NCBI GenBank assembly: GCA_964481035.1
Contig: CAYZSE010000005.1
Coordinates: 1 to 51,079, forward strand
Source: JAAAPF01 sp964481035
Lineage (GTDB): Bacteria > Pseudomonadota > Alphaproteobacteria > Geminicoccales > Geminicoccaceae
Direction: 5' to 3'
Length of the DNA stretch: 51,079 nucleotides
Shown here in pieces: positions 25,709-34,066 of the stretch. Below the pieces are notes generated by a model, which did not search any database, was not told the origin of the DNA, and saw nothing but the letters and a program-made list of their open reading frames with translations. Position 1 is the first letter of the stretch; each line of letters starts with the position of its first letter. The translations under genes and the position numbers were made by a program.

Positions 25709-27376
25709 ATGGTGGAGGTGGCCGAGCTGCAGCGCCGGGTCAGGCAGGGCCGCGGGCTCGAGCCGGCGGACCTCGTCGTCAAGAACGCGCGCATCCTCGA
25801 TGTCGCCACGGGCGCCCTCGCGACCGGCGACGTCGCCATCGCGGGCGACGTCATCGTCGGCACCTTCGAGGCCTATGAGGGCCGAACGGTCATCGACGCC
25901 GGTGGCCGCATCGTCGCCCCGGGCTTCATCGACACCCACGTCCATGTCGAGAGCTCGATGGTGACGCCCGCCGAGTTCGAGCGCCTGGTCGTCCCGCGCG
26001 GCACGACCACGGCCGTCTCGGACCCGCACGAGCTCGCCAACGTGCTGGGCACCGATGCGCTCGCCTGGATGCTCGCGCAGGCCCAGCGCCTCGCCATGAC
26101 GCTGGCGGTCAACCTCAGCTCGTGCGTGCCGGCGAGCCCGATGGAGACCTCGGGCGCCACCATCGCGGCGGCCGATCTCGTCGCCTTCCGCGACCGGCCG
26201 GGCGTCCTCGGGCTCGCCGAGGTCATGAGCTTTCCGACCGTGCTGGCGGGCGACGCGGCCATGCTCGCCAAGCTCGCGGCGTTCCACGGCCGCCATATCG
26301 ACGGCCACGCGCCGCTGCTCGCCGGCCGCGACCTCTCGGCCTACGCCGCCGTCGGCATCCGCACCGAGCACGAGTGCACGCGCCTGGAGGAAGCCCGCGA
26401 GAAGCTCGCCAAGGGCCTCGCCATCCTCCTGCGCGAGGGCAGCGTCGCCAAGAACGTGACGACGCTCGCGCCCTTGCTCACCGTGGCGACGGCGCCGCGG
26501 ATCGCCTTCTGCACCGACGACCGCAATCCCAACGAGATCCTCGCGGAAGGCCATATCGACCACGCGCTCCGGCTCGCGATCCGCGCCGGCGCGCCGGTCA
26601 TGGCCGCCTACCGCAGCGCCACCCTGTCGGCCGCCGAGATCATGGGCCTCCGCGACCGCGGCCTCGTCGCCCCCGGCTACCGCGCCGATCTCGTGCTTTT
26701 GGACGACCTCGAGGAGGTACGCGTGACCGATGTCCTGTGCGGCGGCGAGCCCTTTTGCCCCGGCGCCGGGCGGATCGACACCTCGGGCTTCGGGCGGGGC
26801 TCGATCAAGCGCGCGCTCGTCACCGCCGCCGATGTAACCGTCGCGGCGCGCGGCGTGGTGCCCACCATCGAGATGCACCCCTTCTCGCTCATCACCGAGC
26901 GGGTGGAGCGCGACGCGGCCGAGCCGGACGTGCTCGGCCTCGCCGTCCTCGAGCGGCACGGCAAGGGCGGGCACATCGGCCGCGGGCACGTCACCGGCTT
27001 CGGCCCGATCGCCGGCGCGCTCGCCTGCTCGGTCGGCCACGACAGCCACAACATCGGCGTGCTCGGCCGCGAGCCGGCGGACATGGCGCTCGCCGTCGAC
27101 CGGCTCATCGCCCTCGACGGCGGCGCCGTCGCCGTGCGCGACGGCCGGATCTTGGCCGAGCTCGCGCTGCCCGTCGCCGGGCTCATGAGCGCGCGCCCCT
27201 ACGAGGAGGTCGCGGCCGGGATCGACGCGCTCAAGGCCGCCGTCGCCGGCATGGGCGGCACGCTCGCGGAGCCGCTCTTGCAGATGGCCTTCTTGCAGCT
27301 CGTGGTGATCCCCCACCTCAAGCTCTCGGACCGGGGCCTCGTCGATGTCGACCGCTTCGCCTTCGTCGACCCTTGA
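25709..27376 (+). CDS. ade: Adenine deaminase
   Basis: Amidohydrolase converting adenine to hypoxanthine and ammonia in purine salvage. The 555-residue protein has the metal-binding HVH in GFIDTHVHVESSM, SDPHELANVLG, FCTDDRNPNEI and the C-terminal VGHDSHNIGVLG typical of Ade. An upstream GTG in frame at 25673 exists, but the ATG at 25709 has a good site (GGGAG, 7-9 bases). Length matches the family. Confidence 0.93.
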   Translation: MVEVAELQRRVRQGRGLEPADLVVKNARILDVATGALATGDVAIAGDVIVGTFEAYEGRTVIDAGGRIVAPGFIDTHVHVESSMVTPAEFERLVVPRGTTTAVSDPHELANVLGTDALAWMLAQAQRLAMTLAVNLSSCVPASPMETSGATIAAADLVAFRDRPGVLGLAEVMSFPTVLAGDAAMLAKLAAFHGRHIDGHAPLLAGRDLSAYAAVGIRTEHECTRLEEAREKLAKGLAILLREGSVAKNVTTLAPLLTVATAPRIAFCTDDRNPNEILAEGHIDHALRLAIRAGAPVMAAYRSATLSAAEIMGLRDRGLVAPGYRADLVLLDDLEEVRVTDVLCGGEPFCPGAGRIDTSGFGRGSIKRALVTAADVTVAARGVVPTIEMHPFSLITERVERDAAEPDVLGLAVLERHGKGGHIGRGHVTGFGPIAGALACSVGHDSHNIGVLGREPADMALAVDRLIALDGGAVAVRDGRILAELALPVAGLMSARPYEEVAAGIDALKAAVAGMGGTLAEPLLQMAFLQLVVIPHLKLSDRGLVDVDRFAFVDP

Positions 27377-27385
27377 GCGTCCGCC

Positions 27386-27406
27386 GGGCGCGCCGGCACC
27401 GCGCCC
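27386..27406. terminator. GC-rich hairpin between convergent genes
   Basis: Perfect 7-base stem GGGCGCG / CGCGCCC with a 7-base loop, lying in the 31-base gap between the convergent ade and lipoprotein stops. It has no T-tract, so a bidirectional terminator role is only inferred from position. Confidence 0.35.
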
Positions 27407-27407
27407 C

Positions 27408-27884
27408 TCAGGGCCGCGGCCGCTCGCGCGCCAGCCGGGCACGCTCGGGCTCGTCCGGCACGAGCGCGTAGAGGAGACGCACGTTCACGTTTTCGCGGGC
27501 GGCGAGATCTTCGAAGCGATGCTCGAACGCCTCGTAGACCCCGGCGCTGCCGGCCGGGACGACCGCCGTGTCGGCGCGATGGCCGGTCGGGCCCTCGGGC
27601 GTGTCGATGACCAGCGTGTAGGGCACGCGGACATCCCCGGGCGGGCGCTCCCCGGCGAGGCCGATGGCGACGATGCTGCCGACGACGAGGTCATCGCCCT
27701 CCTCGATGCAGGCCACTTGGGCGATGTCGAGGGACGTCGGAACCGGCTCCGTGGCGCCCGGGTAGGTGATGGCCAGGCGATCGAGCCCGGCGACGACGTC
27801 GACCCGTGGACAGACGATCGGCTCGCCGCCGCCGCCGCAGCCGGCGAGCACGAGGAGTGCTCCGAGGACGAGCGCGCCGCGCAC
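27408..27884 (-). CDS. Hypothetical lipoprotein
   Basis: A 158-residue protein of unknown function. A signal sequence ends in a clear lipobox (LLVLAGC, Cys about residue 16) and is followed by a glycine run. The mature part looks beta-rich (LAITYPGA, VPYTLVIDTPEG) and ends in a charged Glu/Arg helix. The GTG at 27884 lies 5 bases after the stop of the CDGSH gene, so the two are probably co-transcribed. Confidence 0.75.
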   Translation of the reverse strand: MRGALVLGALLVLAGCGGGGEPIVCPRVDVVAGLDRLAITYPGATEPVPTSLDIAQVACIEEGDDLVVGSIVAIGLAGERPPGDVRVPYTLVIDTPEGPTGHRADTAVVPAGSAGVYEAFEHRFEDLAARENVNVRLLYALVPDEPERARLARERPRP

Positions 27885-27889
27885 GGCCG

Positions 27890-28129
27890 TCAGACGCCCT
27901 TGTGGGAGCCGTCGCACAAGGGCGCGCCCCCGGTCCGCTTGCAACCGCAGAACCAGCGCTTGCCGTCCTCCTCGGCGGTGTACTTCAACGGCGAAAAGCC
28001 CGTGCCGGCGTGGCTGCCGTCGCAGAAGGGCTGCTTGGCGCTCCGGCCGCAGGCGCACCAGAAATAGGACTTGCCGGCGGCGACCTCGACGCCGATGGGC
28101 GCCTTCCGCGCGATGACGGGCTCCGACAT
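27890..28129 (-). CDS. Twin CDGSH-type iron-sulfur protein
   Basis: A 79-residue protein with two complete CDGSH 2Fe-2S motifs: C-A-C...PFCDGSH (about residues 25-40) and C-G-C...PLCDGSH (about 61-76). Each has the three Cys and one His expected. Such proteins carry redox-active clusters; the partner is unknown. The ATG at 28129 has a strong GGAGGAG site. The hypothetical lipoprotein lies directly downstream. Confidence 0.92.
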   Translation of the reverse strand: MSEPVIARKAPIGVEVAAGKSYFWCACGRSAKQPFCDGSHAGTGFSPLKYTAEEDGKRWFCGCKRTGGAPLCDGSHKGV

Positions 28130-28180
28130 GGACGATCTCCTCCAACCTTCTGCCGTCGAGCTAACGGGGCCGCGGCGGTG

Positions 28181-28240
28181 CCGCAAGGGGCGAGCCGTCG
28201 AAACCGGTTGTCGTCGGCGCCGCGCTCATTAACCTTGCGG
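28181..28240. promoter_or_regulatory. Inverted repeat spanning divergent ppx promoter region
   Basis: Perfect 8-base arms CCGCAAGG (28181-28188) and CCTTGCGG (28233-28240) bracket the region between the divergent CDGSH and ppx genes. The right arm ends 1 base before the ppx start, where a ribosome-binding site would be expected. An AACCGGTT palindrome lies between (28202-28209). A regulatory role is inferred only. Confidence 0.3.
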
Positions 28241-28241
28241 T

Positions 28242-29306
28242 ATGAACGACCTCGATGGGCCGCCCGCCACCGGAGGCCACCGGCGCTCACCCGCGGATCC
28301 GACGCGCCAGCCCGTCGCGGCGGTCGACCTCGGCACCAACAACTGCCGTCTCCTCGTCGCCCGCGTCGACAGCGGCACGATCGATATCGTCGACAGCTTC
28401 TCACGTATCGTTCGCCTCGGTGAAGGTCTGGGCGCGAGCGGGCAACTCGGCGAGGCGGCGATGCAGCGCACCGTCCATGCGCTCCGCATCTGCGCGCGCA
28501 TCATGGCGCGTCACGGTGTCGCCGAGGCCCGCTGCGTCGCCACCGAAGCCTGTCGCCGGGCGGCCAACGCGCAGGCGTTCGTCGATCGGGCCAGGCTCGC
28601 GAGCGGGCTCACGCTCGAGGTTCTGGACCAGGAGGAAGAGGCACGGCTCGGCTTGCTCGGCTGCCTCGCGCTCGCCGATCGCGCCTACGGCCAGTATCTG
28701 ATGATGGACGTCGGCGGCGGCAGCACCGAGCTCGTGTGGTTCCGCCCGCGCCCACCGCACGACATCGAGATGATCACGCTCTCCGTGCCGGTGGGGGTCG
28801 TGACCCTGGCCGAGCGGTTCGGCAGCGATCCCGACGACGCCGGCTATCGCGCCATGCAGGAGGCGGTGGGGGCCGCCCTCGACCGTCATCCGCTCGCGGC
28901 CGCCATCGACCACGCGGTTCGCGACGGGGGCCTGCTGCAAGGTATCGGCACGTCGGGCACGGTGACCACGCTCGCCGCCCTGCACCTCCAGCTCGCCCAC
29001 TACGACCGCCGCCAGATCGACGGCGTCTGGCTGCCGCCGCCGGCGATCACCGTGGTGGGCGGTGCCCTGCGGGCGATGTCGGCGGGCCAACGGGCGGCCG
29101 AGCCCTGCATCGGCGTGGGTCGCGCCGATCTCGTGGTCGCCGGCTGCGCCGTGGTCGAGGCACTCTACGCGCGGTTTCCGTTCGTCGCGCTCCGGGTGGC
29201 CGACCGCGGGCTCAGGGAAGGCATCCTGGCGACGCTCATGGGCGAGCAGTTGGACACGGCCCTGCAGCGGCATTTCGGCGATGCCCGCGACGTCACCCCG
29301 GCATGA
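28242..29306 (+). CDS. Ppx/GppA exopolyphosphatase-family phosphatase
   Basis: A 354-residue ASKHA-fold enzyme acting on polyphosphate and/or pppGpp. The family motifs are in order: AAVDLGTNNCRLLVA (about residue 25), VATEACRRA, DQEEEARLG, MMDVGGGSTEL (about 150) and GIGTSGTVTTLAAL. Only the phosphatase core is present (no C-terminal HD domain), as in short bacterial forms. The start ATG lacks a clear ribosome-binding site. Its stop overlaps the rlmE start (ATGA). Confidence 0.9.
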   Translation: MNDLDGPPATGGHRRSPADPTRQPVAAVDLGTNNCRLLVARVDSGTIDIVDSFSRIVRLGEGLGASGQLGEAAMQRTVHALRICARIMARHGVAEARCVATEACRRAANAQAFVDRARLASGLTLEVLDQEEEARLGLLGCLALADRAYGQYLMMDVGGGSTELVWFRPRPPHDIEMITLSVPVGVVTLAERFGSDPDDAGYRAMQEAVGAALDRHPLAAAIDHAVRDGGLLQGIGTSGTVTTLAALHLQLAHYDRRQIDGVWLPPPAITVVGGALRAMSAGQRAAEPCIGVGRADLVVAGCAVVEALYARFPFVALRVADRGLREGILATLMGEQLDTALQRHFGDARDVTPA

Positions 29307-29956
29307 GCCGGTCGAAGCAGGCGAAGCAGAAGGTCCGAACCGCGCGCGGACGGCCGCTCGCCTCGACCCGCTGGCTCGAGCGGCAGCTCAACGATCCCTA
29401 CGTCCACCGGGCGCGGGACGAGGGCTATCGGGCGCGCTCCGCCTACAAGCTCTTGGAGATCGACGCCAAGCATCGGCTGCTGCGGTCCGGCCGGCGGATC
29501 TGCGACCTGGGGGCGGCCCCCGGCAGCTGGAGCCAGGTGTGCGCCCGCAAGGGCCTCGCCGTCGTCGGGCTCGACCTCGCGCCCATGGAGCCGCTCGCCG
29601 GCTGCGTCTTCCTCGAGGGCGATTTCCGCGAGCAGGCGGTTCAAGACCGCCTCGAGCAGGCCATCGGCGGTCAGGTCGACCTCGTGCTCAGCGACATGGC
29701 CGCGGCCGCGACCGGGCAGCGCCTGGTCGACCGCCTCCGCGCCGAGGAGCTGGCGGAGGCCGTGCTCGCCTTCACCGACGTCGTCCTCGCTCCGGGCGGC
29801 GACGTGCTCATCAAGCTGGTCAAGGGTGCCGAGCCGGCCGCGCGCGCGGCGGCGCTGCCGCGCTTCGCCCAGGTGCTGTTCGTGCGCCCGCCGGCGACCC
29901 GCAAGGAGAGCTCGGAGACGTTCCTGCTCGGGCGCGGGCGACGCGCGGTCGCTTGA
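29303..29956 (+). CDS. rlmE: 23S rRNA 2'-O-methyltransferase (FtsJ/RlmE)
   Basis: Methylates U2552 of 23S rRNA (E. coli numbering) in late 50S assembly. The 217-residue protein has the K-D-K catalytic set: Lys in RSAYKLLEID, Asp in VLSDMAA and Lys in LIKLVKG. The SAM-binding motif is LGAAPGSWSQV. The N-terminus is basic, as usual. It is translationally coupled to the ppx-family gene by ATGA. Confidence 0.94.
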   Translation: MSRSKQAKQKVRTARGRPLASTRWLERQLNDPYVHRARDEGYRARSAYKLLEIDAKHRLLRSGRRICDLGAAPGSWSQVCARKGLAVVGLDLAPMEPLAGCVFLEGDFREQAVQDRLEQAIGGQVDLVLSDMAAAATGQRLVDRLRAEELAEAVLAFTDVVLAPGGDVLIKLVKGAEPAARAAALPRFAQVLFVRPPATRKESSETFLLGRGRRAVA

Positions 29957-30026
29957 GGGATCGCCGAGCGGGCCCGGCGGCCTCACCTTGGGTGGGACAT
30001 TCGGCGCAGAGGGAGCCAAGGAAGCG

Positions 30027-30545
30027 TTGCGACGGCGGCTGAGCGAGGACGAGAGGGCCCTGTGGCGAGCGGTGGCGCGAACGGTCAAGCCGTTGCGGCC
30101 GGCACCATCCTTGGAACCGCCGGCGCCGACGACCCCCGCGCCGAGCGAGCCGGTGCCCGCGCCGGCGCCGCAGCTGGCGGCCGCCGCGAAGCCCACCATC
30201 ACCACCGGAACGTCGCAGCATGCCGCGCTCGACCGGCGCACGGCGCAGCGGCTGCGGCGGGGCCGCCTGCCCTTGGAAGCCAAGCTCGACCTGCACGGGC
30301 ACACCCAAGCCTCCGCGCACGCGGCGCTCGCGCGCTTTCTCGCCCGCGCGCGCGCCGATGGCTGCCGCCACGTCCTCGTCGTCACCGGGCGCGGCGCGGA
30401 GGGTGGCGGCGTGCTCAAGCAGACGGTGCCGCGCTGGCTGCAGGAGCCGGCTTTCCAGCGCCACGTGACGGCCTTCCACGAGGCCGGGCCACGCCATGGC
30501 GGCGGCGGCGCGCTCTACGTGGTCCTGCGCCGCCCGCACGGCTGA
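30027..30545 (+). CDS. Smr-domain protein
   Basis: A 172-residue protein with a disordered Pro/Ala linker (about residues 28-60) and a C-terminal Smr domain showing LDLHGHTQASAH and TGRGAEGGG. Smr domains are nucleases or nicking/RNA-cleaving modules; the target is unknown. The N-terminal RRRLSEDERALWRAV block resembles the start of stand-alone Smr proteins. The TTG at 30027, with AAGGA 4-5 bases upstream, is preferred; another TTG lies at 29988. Confidence 0.8.
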   Translation: MRRRLSEDERALWRAVARTVKPLRPAPSLEPPAPTTPAPSEPVPAPAPQLAAAAKPTITTGTSQHAALDRRTAQRLRRGRLPLEAKLDLHGHTQASAHAALARFLARARADGCRHVLVVTGRGAEGGGVLKQTVPRWLQEPAFQRHVTAFHEAGPRHGGGGALYVVLRRPHG

Positions 30546-30578
30546 AGGTCGTCGCGCGCTGGCGGCGCGCTCCTTGTG

Positions 30579-31799
30579 TCACCTGGGGAGCGAATGCTCG
30601 AGCGTCGACGGACACTTGATCTGCAGCCTCGTGCCGCGGCCCTTGGCCGAGCTCACCGCGACGCGGCCGCCGATCTTCTCGATATTGGTCCTGACGACGT
30701 CCATGCCGACGCCCCGGCCGGAGACGCTCGTGACCCGCCCCGCCGTCGAGAAGCCGGCCTCGAAGGTCAGGTTCAAGACGTCTTTCGGCCGCATCGCCCT
30801 GAGCGCGTCGACGGTGACGAAGCCCTGCTCCAGCGCCTGCTCGCCGATCTCGTCGGGGTCGAGACCGCGACCGTCGTCGGTGATCTCCATGACGAGCCAC
30901 CCGCCCTCGTGGCGGGCGCGCAAGAGGATGGTGCCATGCTCGGGCTTGCCGGCCCGCCGGCGCTCGCCCGGACCCTCGATGCCGTGGTCGGCGGCGTTGC
31001 GGATCATGTGGGTCAACGGATCCTTGACGAGCTCGAGGACCCGGCGGTCCACCTCGGTGTCGGCGCCGCGCATCTCCAGCGCGATCTTCTTGTCGAGCAC
31101 GCGGGCGAGGTCGCGGACGAGCCGCGGCAGCGTGCTCCAGGCGTTGCCGATCGGCTGGAGGCGGGTCCTCACGAGCCCTTCGTGCAGCTCCGCGGTGATC
31201 CGCGAGAGCCGCTGCACGGGGGCGTCGAAGGGGCTCGGGCGCTCGTTCTCGACCATTTGCAAGAGCTGGTCGCGCGTCAGCACGAGCTCGCTCACCAGCG
31301 TCATGAGGTTGTCGAGCCGATCGGCCGGGACGCGCGGCGATCGGCAAGCGGCGGGGCCGCCCACGCGCTCGGCGGTGGCCAGCCGTTCGTCCTCGGCGGC
31401 CACCTCGGGCGAGCTCGGCACAGCGCCGGCGGCGATACGGCTCAGCAAGTCGAGGAGCGGTCGGTCGTCGCCCGACGGCTCGGCCCGGGTCGCCTCGACC
31501 CGGTCGAGGACGAGCCTGATTCGGTCGAGCACCCGCAAGAGCGCGCTCACCGCCGCAGGCGTCGCGGCGATCTCGCCGTCGCGGATGCGCCCGAGCACGT
31601 GCTCCGCGGCATGCGCCAAGCGCTCGACCCGCGGCAGGCGCAAGAAACCGCACGTTCCCTTGATGGTGTGGAGGATCCGGAAGATGCGGCCCACCAGGGC
31701 CGAATCGTCCGGTGCCTGCTCGAGCTCGACCAGCGCGACGTCGAGCACGGCGAGATTCTCCAGGCTTTCGGCGAGAAACTCGCTCAGCAGCTCGTCCAT
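30579..31799 (-). CDS. CheA-type histidine kinase lacking the CheW-like domain
   Basis: A 406-residue kinase. The HPt domain carries the phosphorylatable His in RILHTIKGTCGFL (about residue 44). A CheA dimerisation segment (RLDNLMTLVSELVLTRDQL) and the HATPase follow, with LTHMIRNAADHGIE, DDGRGLD and GRGVGMDVVR. The protein ends 13 residues after the ATPase (IKCPSTLEHSLPR), where a normal CheA continues into IPLTLAI and the P5 domain. No P2 domain is evident. The ATG at 31799 has GGAGC upstream; another ATG lies at 31814. Convergent with smr, 33 bases apart. Confidence 0.85.
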   Translation of the reverse strand: MDELLSEFLAESLENLAVLDVALVELEQAPDDSALVGRIFRILHTIKGTCGFLRLPRVERLAHAAEHVLGRIRDGEIAATPAAVSALLRVLDRIRLVLDRVEATRAEPSGDDRPLLDLLSRIAAGAVPSSPEVAAEDERLATAERVGGPAACRSPRVPADRLDNLMTLVSELVLTRDQLLQMVENERPSPFDAPVQRLSRITAELHEGLVRTRLQPIGNAWSTLPRLVRDLARVLDKKIALEMRGADTEVDRRVLELVKDPLTHMIRNAADHGIEGPGERRRAGKPEHGTILLRARHEGGWLVMEITDDGRGLDPDEIGEQALEQGFVTVDALRAMRPKDVLNLTFEAGFSTAGRVTSVSGRGVGMDVVRTNIEKIGGRVAVSSAKGRGTRLQIKCPSTLEHSLPR

Positions 31800-31924
31800 C
31801 GACGACGGCTCCATCGGCAGGCCCGGGACCGTCCCTCGGCCGCTTTCGCATCGACGGCAGCTTGGGCGTCGAGGCTTAATATGATTTGAAGACGCCCCAC
31901 CGCCGGCACGGGAGAGCCCGCATC

Positions 31925-32098
31925 ATGGTCGAGAGCGTCTACACCCCCGGCACGCACGTCCGACATCCCGCGCACCCGGAATGGGGCCCGGGCATGGTCC
32001 AGACCGCGATCAACGATCGCATCACCGTCAACTTCGAGGAGCGCGGCAAGGTCGTCATCGACGCGCGCTTCGTGACGCTCGAGGTGATTGGACGCTGA
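31925..32098 (+). CDS. DUF3553 family protein
   Basis: A 57-residue protein built of a small beta-fold: PGTHVRHPAHPEWGPGMVQTAI, then RITVNFEERGKVVID. This pattern (V-x-H-P-x-x-P-E-W-G-x-G-x-V) matches DUF3553 and resembles the UvrD C-terminal/CarD-like Tudor fold, suggesting a protein- or nucleic-acid-binding role. The ATG at 31925 follows GGGAGAG at 10-12 bases. Confidence 0.8.
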   Translation: MVESVYTPGTHVRHPAHPEWGPGMVQTAINDRITVNFEERGKVVIDARFVTLEVIGR

Positions 32099-32212
32099 GA
32101 TTGTGTCCATGAGCGATAAAATCCGTCGCCGCCAACCCTCTCGCCACCGTGCCTGCGACGGCTACTCTCGGGGCCACACAGCGGACGGTTCCGCAACCGA
32201 GTGAGGGAAGCC

Positions 32213-32812
32213 ATGACGAAGATCCTCGTCCTCTACTACTCGAGCTGGGGCCACGTCGAGCGCATGGCCCAGGCGGTCGCGGAAGGCGCCGGCGGGGTCG
32301 ACGGCGTCGCGGTCACCATCAAGCGCGTGCCCGAGCTCGTCCCGCAGGCGGTGGCCGAGAGCGCCCACTACAAGCTCGACCAGAACGCCCCCGTCGCCGA
32401 GCCCAACGAGCTCGCCGCCTACGACGCCATTCTCTTCGGCACGCCCACCCGCTTCGGCAACATGGCGAGCCAGATGCGCAACTTCCTCGACCAGACCGGC
32501 GGCCTGTGGGCCAAGGGCGCGCTGATCGGCAGGGTCGCCGGTGTCTTCACCTCGACCGGCACCGGCGGCGGCAACGAGACGACCATCACCTCGTTCCACA
32601 ACACCCTCTTCCACCACGGCATGGTGGTGGTGGGTGTGCCCTACGGCATCCCGGAGATGGCCGACATCACGGCGCTCAAGGGCGGCTCGCCCTACGGTGC
32701 GGGCACCATCGCCGGCGGCGACGGCGCGCGGCAGCCGAGCGAGACCGAGCTCGCCATCGCCCGCTACCAGGGCCGCCACGTCGCCGGCATCGCGGCCAAG
32801 CTCGCGCGTTGA
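32213..32812 (+). CDS. wrbA: NAD(P)H:quinone oxidoreductase, flavodoxin-like
   Basis: A 199-residue WrbA-type FMN protein that reduces quinones by two electrons, limiting semiquinone stress. It shows the flavodoxin start MTKILVLYYSSWGH, then FGTPTRFGNMASQMRNFLDQTGGLW, TGTGGGNETT, and a C-terminal SPYGAGTIAGGDG, all hallmark WrbA motifs. The ATG at 32213 has GAGGGAAG upstream. It is likely co-transcribed with the reductase 28 bases downstream. Confidence 0.94.
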   Translation: MTKILVLYYSSWGHVERMAQAVAEGAGGVDGVAVTIKRVPELVPQAVAESAHYKLDQNAPVAEPNELAAYDAILFGTPTRFGNMASQMRNFLDQTGGLWAKGALIGRVAGVFTSTGTGGGNETTITSFHNTLFHHGMVVVGVPYGIPEMADITALKGGSPYGAGTIAGGDGARQPSETELAIARYQGRHVAGIAAKLAR

Positions 32813-32840
32813 GCCCGCCCCACCAGCCGAGGAGGCGACC

Positions 32841-33800
32841 ATGGGCCTGTTGATCGACGGCGTCTGGCACGACCGCTGGTACGACACCGCGAGCACCGGC
32901 GGCCGATTCGAGCGCCAGGAAAGCCGCTTTCGCCACTGGATCACGCCGGACGGCGCGCCGGGGCCTTCGGGGGACGGCGGCTTTCCGGCGGCCCGCGGGC
33001 GCTACCACCTCTACGTCTCGCTCGCCTGCCCCTGGGCGCACCGCACGCTGGTCATGCGCCGGCTCAAGGGCCTCGAGGAGATGATCGGCGTCTCGGTCGT
33101 GCATTGGCACATGGCCGACCAGGGCTGGCCCTTCACCATCGAGCAAGGTGCTACCGGCGACCGCCTGTTCGCCAAGAGCTTCCTGCACGAGATCTATACC
33201 CGAGCCGAGCCCGGCTACACCGGCCGGGTCACGGTGCCGGTCCTCTACGACACGAAGCGCGACACCATCGTCTCGAACGAGAGCGCCGAGATCATCCGGA
33301 TGCTCAACTCCGCCTTCGACGGCGCGGGCGCCCGGCCCGGCGACCACTACCCCGAACCGCTGCGCGCGGAAATCGACGAGCTCAACGCGCGCATCTACGC
33401 GACCGTCAACAACGGCGTCTACCGCGCCGGCTTCGCCACGACACAAGAGGCCTACGAGGAGGCGGTCACGGCGCTGTTCGCCACCCTCGACGACTTGGAG
33501 CTGAGGCTCGCCGCGCGCGCCTACCTCCTCGGCGACCGCCTCACCGAGGCCGACGTCCGCCTGTTCACCACGCTCGTCCGCTTCGATCCGGTCTATGTCG
33601 GCCACTTCAAGTGCAATGTGCGGCGCATCGCCGACTACCCGCACCTGCGGGCCTTCCTGCGGCGCCTGTGGGAGATCCCGGCGTTCCGCGAGACCACCGA
33701 CTTCACCCACGTCAAGCGGCACTACTACATGAGCCACCCGAGCCTCAACCCCTCGGGCATCGTGCCCACGGGCCCCGACCTCACGCCCCTTCTGGGCTGA
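32841..33800 (+). CDS. Glutathionyl-hydroquinone reductase (GST superfamily, Xi class)
   Basis: A 319-residue protein of the YqjG/EcmB type, which removes glutathione from glutathionyl-hydroquinones. The catalytic cysteine is in SLACPWAHR (about residue 60). TVPVLYDTKRDTIVSNESAEIIRML forms the thioredoxin-fold half, and RLTEADVRLFTTLVRFDPVYVGHFKCN is the diagnostic C-terminal segment. The start at 32841 has GGAGG 6 bases upstream. Its pairing with wrbA suggests a small quinone-detoxification operon. Confidence 0.93.
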   Translation: MGLLIDGVWHDRWYDTASTGGRFERQESRFRHWITPDGAPGPSGDGGFPAARGRYHLYVSLACPWAHRTLVMRRLKGLEEMIGVSVVHWHMADQGWPFTIEQGATGDRLFAKSFLHEIYTRAEPGYTGRVTVPVLYDTKRDTIVSNESAEIIRMLNSAFDGAGARPGDHYPEPLRAEIDELNARIYATVNNGVYRAGFATTQEAYEEAVTALFATLDDLELRLAARAYLLGDRLTEADVRLFTTLVRFDPVYVGHFKCNVRRIADYPHLRAFLRRLWEIPAFRETTDFTHVKRHYYMSHPSLNPSGIVPTGPDLTPLLG

Positions 33801-33803
33801 GGC

Positions 33804-33899
33804 TCAGCCGGGCAGGAGAAAGTGGCGGACGGCCAGAAAGGCCGTGGCGAGCAGTAGCAGCTTGCTGGCGACGAGCAGCGCGAGACGGGAACTGGTCAT
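33804..33899 (-). CDS. Possible 31-residue single-pass membrane peptide
   Basis: A short frame with an ATG at 33899, preceded at about 10 bases by GGAGGGG. It encodes a basic start (MTSSRL) and one hydrophobic helix (LALLVASKLLLLATAFLAV). There is no family match. It could be a real small membrane protein or chance; ribosome-binding spacing is long. Confidence 0.3.
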   Translation of the reverse strand: MTSSRLALLVASKLLLLATAFLAVRHFLLPG

Positions 33900-33969
33900 C
33901 CGGGCGCATCCCCTCCGTGGCGTGCCCGCTATGCCGCCAGCGGCCGCCACCGCCAAGTCGCGCAAACGT

Positions 33970-34001
33970 GCAAGGGGCCACGATCGCGCCTCGCCCCTTG
34001 C
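33970..34001. terminator. Strong inverted repeat downstream of lipoprotein gene
   Basis: Perfect 9-base arms GCAAGGGGC (33970-33978) and GCCCCTTGC (33993-34001) with a 14-base loop, 66 bases past the stop of the minus-strand lipoprotein gene. There is no T-tract, so termination is inferred only from position and stem strength. Confidence 0.35.
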
Positions 34002-34066
34002 CGAGGTCAACCCTGCCGTCGGCCGGTAGCCCGCCAACGTCGACCGGCTGCGCGGTCGGTGGCTGG

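Noticed and set aside
26122..27471. 449-codon plus-strand frame inside ade
   Set aside because: Arg-rich frame shadow of adenine deaminase.
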